Origin: Gorillibacterium sp.
Lineage (GTDB): Bacteria > Bacillota > Bacilli > Paenibacillales > NBRC-103111
DNA: 5,814 nucleotides
Direction: 5' to 3'
Assembly: GCA_023511325.1 (NCBI GenBank)
Contig: JAIMBU010000220.1
Span: forward strand, 1 to 5,814
Part shown: in pieces, positions 1 to 5,814 of the stretch
Numbering within the stretch: the stretch's first letter is position 1
How the letters are laid out: each line of letters begins with the position of its first letter
Notes under the pieces: model-generated
The model's database searches: none
What the model saw: the letters and a program-made list of their open reading frames with translations, nothing else
What the model was told of the DNA's origin: nothing
Program-made: the position numbers and the translations under genes

Positions 1-62
1 ATGTGATCGTTTTCATTAATAATAAAGATGCACGTGGAATTACTTTAAAATCAGAAGTATAA
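1..62 (+). CDS. C-terminal end of an unidentified upstream gene (partial)
   Basis: One plus-strand frame is open from the left edge, with its first complete codon at position 3, and reads 19 codons ending in ...DARGITLKSEV before TAA at 60-62. The other two plus frames hit stops within the first 20 bases. The main support is position: the stop falls inside the terminator stem at 47-89, which is the usual layout where a gene ends. Too little protein is visible to name a family. The fragment has no membrane segment or recognisable motif. A chance open frame of this length is possible, so confidence rests on the terminator context. Confidence 0.55.
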   Translation, partial: VIVFINNKDARGITLKSEV

Positions 63-89
63 GCTCTCACTTATACCACTCTGATTTTT
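47..89 (+). terminator. Rho-independent terminator of the upstream gene
   Basis: AAAATCAGA (47-55) pairs perfectly with TCTGATTTT (80-88), and inside it GTATAAG (57-63) pairs perfectly with CTTATAC (70-76). There is a six-base loop (64-69) and a small 1x3 internal loop. A run of five T (85-89) ends the 3' arm. The stem is A/T-rich, and the A-rich 5' arm means it could also work on the opposite strand. It separates the upstream gene from the oxidoreductase operon. Confidence 0.75.
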
Positions 90-93
90 GAAC

Positions 94-135
94 GGTAAAC
101 GCATGGAGTCAAAGGCGCTACTCAAGCGTTTATCC
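94..135 (+). promoter_or_regulatory. Structured leader: imperfect hairpin upstream of the oxidoreductase operon
   Basis: GGTAAACGC (94-102) pairs with GCGTTTATCC (126-135) with one bulged T, and an inner stem GAGT (106-109)/ACTC (120-123) closes a ten-base loop. No T-run follows, so this is not a normal terminator. TATC (131-134) can instead pair with GATA (156-159), extended by CATT (139-142)/AATG (152-155), which gives a competing fold next to the ribosome site. It could be a 5'-leader element, an operator (9-bp arms) or a chance structure. I do not match it to any known riboswitch class. Confidence 0.35.
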
Positions 136-147
136 TAGCATTCATTT

Positions 148-153
148 TAATAA
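148..153 (+). promoter_or_regulatory. Weak candidate -10 element for the oxidoreductase operon
   Basis: TAATAAT at 148-154 is the only good -10-like sequence between the upstream terminator and the start codon at 178. No TTGACA-like -35 is found 16-18 bases upstream (125-130 reads AGCGTT). If real, the start of transcription would lie near 160 with a leader of under 20 bases, so the promoter would probably need an activator or an alternative sigma factor. TTGAAC at 88-93 looks like a -35 but has no matching -10. The true promoter is unresolved. Confidence 0.2.
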
Positions 154-177
154 TGGATAGAGGAAAGGGGCGGCCAA

Positions 178-1206
178 ATGGCAATACTTCCTAAAGTAAA
201 TGAACTTGGTTTTTTTGAAATTCGCTTGGAATCTATCGGCGGATTGGGAGCGAACCTGGCTGGAAAAATGCTAGCGGAGGCCGGAGTCACGGGCTCAGGC
301 TTGAATGGTGTCAGTTTTTCGTCTTATGGCTCAGAGAAGAAGGGTTCTGCCGTTAAAGCGCATATTCGTTTTTGTGAGATTGATACGAGAATTCGTGATA
401 CTTCTCCTGTGGAGAGGCCCGATGTGGTTGGTATTTTTCATGAATCTTTATATAAGACGGTAAATGTGGTAAGTGGTATTCGCAAGGATAGCATTGTTCT
501 GGTGAATGCTGCGAAATCACCTGAGGCACTACAAGCCCAGATGAAGATGGTTGGCGGTACGATTGCTGTTGTCGACGCTACCACGATTGCCCTGGAAGAG
601 AAGAACCGGGTGAATATGGCGATGCTTGGTGCCTTGTTCCGGCTATGTCCTTTTCTTGATTTCGAACAGATGAAGGAAGTTATCACCAAGTCGCTGATCA
701 GCAAGTATCCAGCGACTGTTCAGCCCGCACTAAATACGTTTGAACGTGGTTATAATGAAGTAAAGTTCCGGGAACTAACGGTACCTGATGGCTTTAAAAT
801 GCCAGAATTCGTTCGCTGGGATGTTCCGGTGCTTGGTTATGAAACCCAACCGATCGGTGGAGTCATTGTTAACCCGGGGAATAGTATTTTAAAAGATCTA
901 AGCATATCCCGATCCGGTCTTATGCCCCACTTTGATGAGTCTAAATGCATTCACTGTGCCTCCTGCGACAATGTGTGTCCTGACCTCTGTTTTGTCTGGG
1001 AGGAGTTGCCTGATAAGAAAGGGCGCCCCCAAATGTTCCTTCAAGGTATTGACTATCAATACTGTAAGGGCTGTCTTAAATGTGTGATTGCTTGCCCAAC
1101 CGATGCTTTATCCGGCGAACGAGAAACGGATGGCTATGCGGATGAACATCGCGTGCCCCATCGCTTCAATCTTGTAGATATGATCACGAATTTGCAAGGA
1201 GGTTGA
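178..1206 (+). CDS. 2-oxoacid:ferredoxin oxidoreductase, fused gamma and delta (2x[4Fe-4S]) subunits
   Basis: This is a cytoplasmic subunit of a pyruvate/2-oxoacid:ferredoxin (acceptor) oxidoreductase. Residues about 11-197 are the gamma domain, with the Gly-rich segment IGGLGANLAGK (20-30) and the SSYGSEKKGSAVKAHIR block (48-64) that matches the family's fpsYGpErRGgpv signature. Residues about 220-330 are the delta ferredoxin domain. It has two complete [4Fe-4S] motifs, C257-x2-C260-x2-C263-x3-C267-P and C296-x2-C299-x2-C302-x3-C306-P, preceded by GGVIVNPGNS (227-236). These clusters should pass electrons from the TPP site to ferredoxin. The ATG at 178 follows a purine-rich ribosome site (GAGGAAAGGGG, 160-170) by seven bases. 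The 342-residue length equals a gamma subunit (about 180-190) plus a delta subunit (about 100) with a linker. The next gene starts four bases after the stop and supplies the catalytic half. The substrate cannot be fixed from sequence; pyruvate is the most likely. Confidence 0.9.
   Translation: MAILPKVNELGFFEIRLESIGGLGANLAGKMLAEAGVTGSGLNGVSFSSYGSEKKGSAVKAHIRFCEIDTRIRDTSPVERPDVVGIFHESLYKTVNVVSGIRKDSIVLVNAAKSPEALQAQMKMVGGTIAVVDATTIALEEKNRVNMAMLGALFRLCPFLDFEQMKEVITKSLISKYPATVQPALNTFERGYNEVKFRELTVPDGFKMPEFVRWDVPVLGYETQPIGGVIVNPGNSILKDLSISRSGLMPHFDESKCIHCASCDNVCPDLCFVWEELPDKKGRPQMFLQGIDYQYCKGCLKCVIACPTDALSGERETDGYADEHRVPHRFNLVDMITNLQGG
1196..1203 (+). promoter_or_regulatory. Ribosome binding site of the alpha-beta gene, inside the end of the preceding gene
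   Basis: AAGGAGGT is a full Shine-Dalgarno sequence seven bases before the ATG at 1210. It encodes the last residues (Gln-Gly-Gly) of the gamma-delta protein, whose TGA is at 1204-1206. This suggests translational coupling and near-equal production of the two halves of the enzyme. Confidence 0.85.
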
Positions 1207-1209
1207 CTC

Positions 1210-3516
1210 ATGGCCATTGATATTAGTAAAGAAAAGCTTCCAGGCCAAGTAGAACAGAAGATCGTTTATGAATCAGGTAACGAGATGGCTGCATATGCCG
1301 CTCATCAAATCAATTATCACATCATGGGGTATTACCCTATTTCTCCTTCGACTGAGGTTGCCCAGTATTTAGATCTGCTGAAGGTAAAGGGCAAGCATGA
1401 CATCAAACTAATTGCCGCCGACGGAGAACATGGTTCAGCCGGGATCTGTTATGGTGCATCCACGGCTGGCGGTCGGGTTTTCAACGCGACAAGTGCTAAC
1501 GGATACTTGTATATGCTTGAGCAGATGCCGGTGCAATCAGGTACACGTTTTCCCATGGTGCTCAACCTGGTCTGCCGCTCGGTATCAGGACCGTTAGATA
1601 TTCATGGCGACCATTCTGACTTGTATTATGCGCTCAACACCGGCTGGCCAATCCTGATGTGTCGTGATCCGCAAGCCGTCTATGACATGAACATTATGGC
1701 TATTAAGCTAGCGGAGGACCCTGAGGTGCGTTTGCCTGTAATGGTAGCGTCCGATGGTTATTTCACCTCTCATCAGAAGCGTCGGGTATCCGCATTCGCT
1801 GAACGCTCTGATGTCCAGAAGTTTGTTGGAGAATTTGCACCAGCAGGTTTTGCAGATACGCTTGACCGCAACAACCCAATAACGGTTGGCCCTTACATGA
1901 ATGAGCCGGATTTCATTAACAATTGTTACCAACAATCGGTTGCCATGTACAAAGCAGGCGAGGTCTTTGACCGTATTCGTAAAGAATACGCTGGGCTAAC
2001 TGGGCGCGACTATCCTGTTCTCGATCTTTACCGGATGGAGGATGCAGAAGTTGCTGTCTTCTTGATGAATTCAGCTTCAGAGATCATCAAGGATGTGGTG
2101 GATGATCTGCGCAAACAAGGCATTAAAGCCGGTTCGCTCTCTCCCAATATGATTCGTCCGTTCCCAGCAAAGGAAATTGCCGAAGCCTTGCAGCATGTTA
2201 AGGCGATTACTGTTGGTGACCGTGCTGACTCCTATGGAGCACACGGCGGCAATATGGTAAACGAGATCAAGGCCGCCTTGTTCACTCATGGCAATCACGA
2301 CACTCAGGTCATCAGTCGGATTTATGGTCTTGGTGGTAAGGATTTCTACTCCGAGGATGGACATAATCTATTCGGCTTTGCCCTTGATGCGGTAGAGAAG
2401 GGGTTTGTAGCCAAACCGTTTGACTATTATGGTCACACGCCAGGAGACCCAACCAAGGCACCTAAACGTCTGGTAGAGCCTATGCGCTATGAGGATCTAA
2501 ACACCGGTCTGATCAAGGTTACCAGAGATGCGATTAGCGGAAAGGTGAATGTCAAAATTCCACCGCTTCGTTCGTTGACGAAGAAACCTAAACGCATTGC
2601 TCCCGGACATGGAGCTTGCCCTGGCTGTGGCATTTTCTCTGGATTGGAGTTATTCTTCAAAGGGATTGAAGGCGATATCGTCACTCTGTTCCACACCGGC
2701 TGCGCAATGGTCGTTACCACGGGTTATCCTTATTCAGCGCACAAAGCCACTTATATTCATAACCTGTTCCAAAATGGTGCTGCAACCATGTCGGGTGTTG
2801 TCGAGATGTTCTGGGAGCGCAAGCGTCGGGGCGAACTTGATCATCTAGGCTTGCAGGACGATTTCACCTTTGTCATGGTCACCGGAGACGGGGGCATGGA
2901 CATTGGAATGGGACCCGCCATCGGGGCAGCCTTGCGTAACCATAGAATGATCATCATTGAATATGATAATGAAGGCTACATGAATACGGGTGCGCAGATG
3001 TCATATTCAACACCTATCGGGCACAGGACCTCGACTTCCAACGTCGGCGAGGGCAAGGGTGGCAAGACGGTGCATCACAAGGATACCGCGCAGATCATGG
3101 CAGCTACTCATATTCCTTATGTATTCACGGGTAGCGAAGCATTTCCTCAGGATCTAGTCAAGAAGGCGGCGAAAGCACAATATTATGCCCAGCATGAAGG
3201 GCTTGTCTATGGCAAGATCCTCATCGCCTGCCCGCTCAACTGGTTAACCGAGGATGATAAAGGCACCGAGATCATCAGCTATGCCGTTGATTCCTGCTTC
3301 TTTCCCCTCTACGAGGTGGAGCATGGAATAACGACAATTACCTATAATCCCGAAGAGAAAGACAAGAAGCTTTCAGTAACTGCTTGGCTCGGATCAATGG
3401 GCAAAACGCGTCATATGCTCAAGCCGGATTATGCCGAGACATACCAAGCCTTCGAAGTCGAAGTTGGTCGCCGCTGGAATGCGCTTAAAGCTAAGCATGA
3501 GAATCCTTATTTATAA
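1210..3516 (+). CDS. 2-oxoacid:ferredoxin oxidoreductase, fused alpha and beta (catalytic, TPP-binding) subunits
   Basis: This is the catalytic half of the complex: TPP-dependent oxidative decarboxylation of a 2-oxoacid with CoA to acyl-CoA and CO2. The alpha part (about 15-400) shows YPISPSTE (42-49; family YPITPS), GEHGSAGICYGASTAGGR (72-89), GDHSDLYYALNTGW (133-146) and PVMVASDGYFTSH (176-188). A C-terminal transketolase-like alpha region follows (about 278-395). The beta part (about 460-768) starts with GHGACPGCG. C470, C473, C498 and C674 match the four ligands of the proximal [4Fe-4S] cluster in this family. TPP/Mg residues are in GDGGMDIG (559-566) and DNEGYMNTGAQMS (586-598, family NTGgQxS). 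At 768 residues it equals a ~390-residue alpha plus a ~300-residue beta, so it is a full-length fusion. Single-chain NifJ-type enzymes are larger (about 1,170 residues) and order their domains differently. Pyruvate is the likely substrate, but 2-oxoglutarate or branched 2-oxoacids are not excluded. Confidence 0.92.
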   Translation: MAIDISKEKLPGQVEQKIVYESGNEMAAYAAHQINYHIMGYYPISPSTEVAQYLDLLKVKGKHDIKLIAADGEHGSAGICYGASTAGGRVFNATSANGYLYMLEQMPVQSGTRFPMVLNLVCRSVSGPLDIHGDHSDLYYALNTGWPILMCRDPQAVYDMNIMAIKLAEDPEVRLPVMVASDGYFTSHQKRRVSAFAERSDVQKFVGEFAPAGFADTLDRNNPITVGPYMNEPDFINNCYQQSVAMYKAGEVFDRIRKEYAGLTGRDYPVLDLYRMEDAEVAVFLMNSASEIIKDVVDDLRKQGIKAGSLSPNMIRPFPAKEIAEALQHVKAITVGDRADSYGAHGGNMVNEIKAALFTHGNHDTQVISRIYGLGGKDFYSEDGHNLFGFALDAVEKGFVAKPFDYYGHTPGDPTKAPKRLVEPMRYEDLNTGLIKVTRDAISGKVNVKIPPLRSLTKKPKRIAPGHGACPGCGIFSGLELFFKGIEGDIVTLFHTGCAMVVTTGYPYSAHKATYIHNLFQNGAATMSGVVEMFWERKRRGELDHLGLQDDFTFVMVTGDGGMDIGMGPAIGAALRNHRMIIIEYDNEGYMNTGAQMSYSTPIGHRTSTSNVGEGKGGKTVHHKDTAQIMAATHIPYVFTGSEAFPQDLVKKAAKAQYYAQHEGLVYGKILIACPLNWLTEDDKGTEIISYAVDSCFFPLYEVEHGITTITYNPEEKDKKLSVTAWLGSMGKTRHMLKPDYAETYQAFEVEVGRRWNALKAKHENPYL

Positions 3517-3524
3517 GCGACTAG

Positions 3525-3563
3525 GGGAACTAATGAACAGGCTCACTTAGGATATTAATTCCC
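3525..3563 (+). other. Second, weaker hairpin just ahead of the terminator
   Basis: GGGAACTAAT (3525-3534) faces ATTAATTCCC (3554-3563) with nine of ten positions paired (one C-A mismatch) and a 19-base loop. It ends on the base before the terminator stem begins and could stack on it as a 3'-end structure protecting the oxidoreductase mRNA. No function is shown by the sequence alone. Confidence 0.3.
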
Positions 3564-3599
3564 AAAACCTCCATTGGCATCCTACCAATGGAGGTTTTT
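3564..3599 (+). terminator. Strong rho-independent terminator after the oxidoreductase operon
   Basis: AAAACCTCCATTGG (3564-3577) and CCAATGGAGGTTTT (3585-3598) form a perfect 14-bp stem with a seven-base loop (3578-3584). Five T follow from 3595 to 3599. It lies 47 bases after the stop codon of the alpha-beta gene and precedes the ldh regulatory region. The A-rich 5' arm would also allow function on the reverse strand. Confidence 0.93.
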
Positions 3600-3716
3600 A
3601 GATGTGCCTAGAGAAATATCATATACCGAATGGTACGTACAGTAGTGTTAGTGGTTGGGGTTTGTCGCCACTACGATTGCTTTAATTAGAAGATAGCTTC
3701 TGCACCGCAACTTCTT

Positions 3717-3722
3717 TATAAT
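3717..3722 (+). promoter_or_regulatory. Candidate -10 box of the ldh promoter
   Basis: TATAAT is a perfect sigma-A -10 hexamer 85 bases upstream of the ldh start. The expected -35 position (3694-3699, TAGCTT) matches TTGACA poorly, there is no TGn extension, and a small AGAAG/CTTCT hairpin (3688-3701) overlaps it. The promoter is therefore either activator-dependent or a chance match. Transcription would begin near 3729, giving a leader of about 80 bases. The rest of the 3600-3807 interval shows no convincing gene. Confidence 0.4.
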
Positions 3723-3727
3723 GGACA

Positions 3728-3742
3728 TGATAACGATAATCA
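3728..3742 (+). promoter_or_regulatory. Candidate operator: Fur-like 7-1-7 box (also partly cre-like)
   Basis: TGATAACGATAATCA matches 12 of 14 defined positions of the Bacillus Fur box TGATAATnATTATCA, with five of seven palindromic pairs intact. It lies directly after the TATAAT, over the predicted transcription start, where a bound repressor would block initiation. It also has a central CG and TG..CA ends resembling a CcpA cre site, but the right arm is one base out of register and fits less well. The assignment is by consensus only. Confidence 0.3.
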
Positions 3743-3759
3743 CTAAATAAACGGACCGA

Positions 3760-3783
3760 TAAATAGATCGATTTAATTCACAA
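3760..3783 (+). promoter_or_regulatory. Imperfect palindrome and Rex-like half site in the ldh leader
   Basis: TTCACAA (3777-3783) is an exact right half of the Gram-positive Rex operator TTGTGAAwwwwTTCACAA, preceded by four A/T bases (3773-3776). The left half (3766-3772, GATCGAT) keeps only two of seven bases. Overlapping it, TAAATAGATCGATTTA (3760-3775) is a near palindrome with one mismatched pair. Rex represses ldh in several Firmicutes when NADH is low, so a degenerate site here is plausible but not established. Confidence 0.25.
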
Positions 3784-3786
3784 TAA

Positions 3787-4758
<972 letters not shown>

Positions 4759-4775
4759 CTTTCCCAAGGGAAAAG

Positions 4776-4782
4776 AAGGAGG
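4776..4782 (+). promoter_or_regulatory. Ribosome binding site that fixes the TTG start of the sirtuin gene
   Basis: AAGGAGG is a perfect Shine-Dalgarno sequence nine bases before TTG at 4792. No in-frame ATG lies between it and the conserved NAD-binding region, so the TTG start is well supported. A short palindrome TTTCCCAAGGGAAA (4760-4773) sits between the ldh stop and this site. It is too small and lacks the T-run of a terminator. Confidence 0.85.
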
Positions 4783-4791
4783 ACTGTACTG

Positions 4792-5520
4792 TTGAAGAAC
4801 GAACTGAAGCAACTGCTCCGAGAGAGTAGCGACATCGTCTTTTTTGGCGGTGCCGGGACATCAACGGAGAGTGGAATTCCCGACTTTCGATCGGATGCGG
4901 GGTTATATCGCATCAGTACGGAATTATTGCTTCCTCCGGAAACCATTCTCAGTCATGGTTTTTTCAAAAGGTATCCGGAGCATTTCTATGCTTTCTACAA
5001 GTTGCAGATGATCCATCCTAAGGCTAAACCAGGTGTAGCTCATGTCACGCTGGCAAATCTTGAATTACAGGGAAAACTAAACGGTGTGATTACACAGAAT
5101 ATTGATGGCTTACATCAGATGGCGGGAAGTCAAAAGGTTCTGGAGTTACACGGCTCGATCCATCGTAATTACTGTATGAAGTGTCACGCTTTTTATCCCT
5201 TGCAAGCTATTCTTGAAAGCAATGATGAGGTTCCTCTTTGTACAATCTGCGGTGGAATGATTAAGCCAGACGTCGTCTTATATGAAGAGAACTTGGACAC
5301 GGACATCATCGAGCAGAGTGTTCGAGCAGTGGAGAGTGCGAAGGTACTCATTGTTGGAGGAACCTCGCTGATGGTTAATCCTGCCGCTTCCTTGATTAAT
5401 TATTTTCAGGGAGACAAGCTCGTGCTGATCAATAGAACACCAACTCCCTTTGACCGCTCTGCTGATCTTGTGCTTCGCGGTAACATTGGAGAGATATTAT
5501 CTGAAGCCGTGAAAGACTAG
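4792..5520 (+). CDS. cobB: NAD-dependent protein deacylase, Sir2 (sirtuin) family
   Basis: This cytoplasmic sirtuin removes acetyl (possibly other acyl) groups from lysines, using NAD+ and releasing nicotinamide and O-acyl-ADP-ribose. The NAD-binding core is GGAGTSTESGIPDFR (19-33), with TQNIDGLHQ (101-109) and the catalytic His in LHGS (H120). A structural zinc site is formed by C128-x2-C131 and C150-x2-C153. GGTSLMVNPAA (189-199) and INRTPTPFD (213-221) complete the fold. At 242 residues it is the usual size of bacterial class U sirtuins and resembles Thermotoga Sir2 throughout. The Tyr-x2-Arg pair typical of desuccinylases is not apparent in the corresponding helix (FYAFYKLQM, 65-73), so deacetylation is the likelier activity. 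The usual FGE after KPDVV is YEE here. No terminator separates it from ldh, which argues for co-transcription. The symbol cobB is a family-level label; the Bacillus counterpart is srtN. Confidence 0.93.
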   Translation: MKNELKQLLRESSDIVFFGGAGTSTESGIPDFRSDAGLYRISTELLLPPETILSHGFFKRYPEHFYAFYKLQMIHPKAKPGVAHVTLANLELQGKLNGVITQNIDGLHQMAGSQKVLELHGSIHRNYCMKCHAFYPLQAILESNDEVPLCTICGGMIKPDVVLYEENLDTDIIEQSVRAVESAKVLIVGGTSLMVNPAASLINYFQGDKLVLINRTPTPFDRSADLVLRGNIGEILSEAVKD

Positions 5521-5543
5521 CCATGATGGTAAAGTCGTAGATA

Positions 5544-5585
5544 CCAAGCTTAAAGCAAATTGAGAATTATATCACTAAGCTTAGG
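5544..5585. other. Inverted repeat after the sirtuin gene, possible weak or convergent 3'-end structure
   Basis: CCAAGCTTA (5544-5552) pairs with TAAGCTTAGG (5576-5585) with one bulged A and a 23-base loop. The right arm is itself part of a perfect ten-base palindrome (CTAAGCTTAG, 5575-5584). No T-tract follows on either strand, so terminator function is doubtful. No better terminator is visible between 5521 and the right edge. Confidence 0.2.
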
Positions 5586-5814
5586 ATTGCAGAAGCAAGA
5601 GTTGTTTGGTGCTCATTTATGTATTGGCAAGTCCTGGTGGAGCGAAGGATTTGATCTTGCAAAATATCAACTGGATCAAGACCTGCTTGATAGCGATTCC
5701 AAAAATGTAGGAAGACATCTAATCTCCTTAGTTTAGTAAGCTCGGGAAGCAGCAATGTTTCCACTTTGGTTAATTTATGCCTGCTGCCATAGCCAGCCAA
5801 TACCGCCTGTACAT
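5567..5814 (-). CDS. Unrecognised reading frame, C-terminal part, runs off the right edge
   Basis: On the minus strand a frame stays open from the right edge for 81 complete codons to a TAA at 5567-5569. It includes GYGSRHKLTKVETLLLPEL, RRLDVFLHFWNRYQAG and ends ...ASAILSLVI. It may be the end of a gene convergent with the sirtuin, or a remnant. I do not recognise the family, and no catalytic motif, signal peptide or clear membrane span is visible. A plus-strand frame of 58 codons (5560-5736, TTG start, no ribosome site) overlaps it, so neither is certain. If both are non-coding, bases 5521-5814 hold nothing I can identify. Confidence 0.3.
   Translation of the reverse strand, partial: VQAVLAGYGSRHKLTKVETLLLPELTKLRRLDVFLHFWNRYQAGLDPVDILQDQILRSTRTCQYINEHQTTLASAILSLVI

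Noticed and set aside
2..17. CRP/FNR-like sequence TGTGA-N6-TCATT
   Set aside because: The right half matches only three of five bases, and it lies inside the upstream gene ahead of a terminator, so it is unlikely to control the oxidoreductase operon.
88..93. TTGAAC as a -35 box for the oxidoreductase operon
   Set aside because: No -10-like sequence occurs 16-18 bases downstream (111-116 reads AAAGGC), and the element overlaps the T-run of the upstream terminator.
438..704. Minus-strand open frame opposite the gamma-delta gene
   Set aside because: It overlaps strongly conserved coding sequence on the other strand and has no family signature.
3642..3674. GTAGTG/CACTAC and TAGTGG/CCACTA inverted repeats in the ldh upstream region
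   Set aside because: The arms are only six bases with 13-21 base loops, and the two pairings compete. I see no T-box or riboswitch signature, so chance is a sufficient explanation.
4760..4773. TTTCCCAAGGGAAA as a terminator between ldh and the sirtuin gene
   Set aside because: The stem is only five or six base pairs with a very small loop and no T-run, and it is followed at once by a strong ribosome site.

Overview
The window looks like chromosomal DNA from a low-to-mid-GC Gram-positive spore-former, most plausibly a Bacillales or Paenibacillus-like organism. This is inferred from the strong AAGGAGG-type ribosome sites, a TTG start, tight T-tailed terminators and the protein families present. 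No ribosomal gene or other taxonomic marker is in view, so the assignment is tentative.

Layout. Bases 1-62 carry the last 19 codons of an upstream plus-strand gene, whose stop codon lies inside a rho-independent terminator (47-89). A structured leader (94-135) follows. Then come two tightly coupled genes (178-1206 and 1210-3516) that together encode a complete four-domain, thiamine-diphosphate, iron-sulfur 2-oxoacid:ferredoxin (acceptor) oxidoreductase. The first gene fuses the gamma and delta (2x[4Fe-4S]) parts and the second fuses alpha and beta. The unit closes with a 14-bp perfect terminator (3564-3599). A 208-base regulatory interval (3600-3807) holds a TATAAT box, a Fur-like/cre-like box and a Rex-like half site. 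L-lactate dehydrogenase (ldh, 3808-4758) follows, then, 33 bases on, a Sir2-family NAD-dependent protein deacylase (4792-5520, TTG start). The last 294 bases contain only an unrecognised minus-strand reading frame that runs off the right edge.

How the genes fit together. Both units act at or near the pyruvate node. The oxidoreductase most likely turns pyruvate (or another 2-oxoacid) plus CoA into acyl-CoA, CO2 and reduced ferredoxin. Lactate dehydrogenase turns pyruvate plus NADH into lactate and NAD+. The sirtuin consumes NAD+ to remove acetyl groups, a modification driven by acetyl-CoA and acetyl phosphate. The ldh-sirtuin pair looks like one transcript. The oxidoreductase operon is separated from it by a strong terminator, so it is probably controlled independently.

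Nothing here is clearly a new defence, mobile or RNA system. The most notable points are the two-polypeptide gamma-delta/alpha-beta oxidoreductase architecture, the ldh-sirtuin pairing, and candidate operators upstream of ldh.
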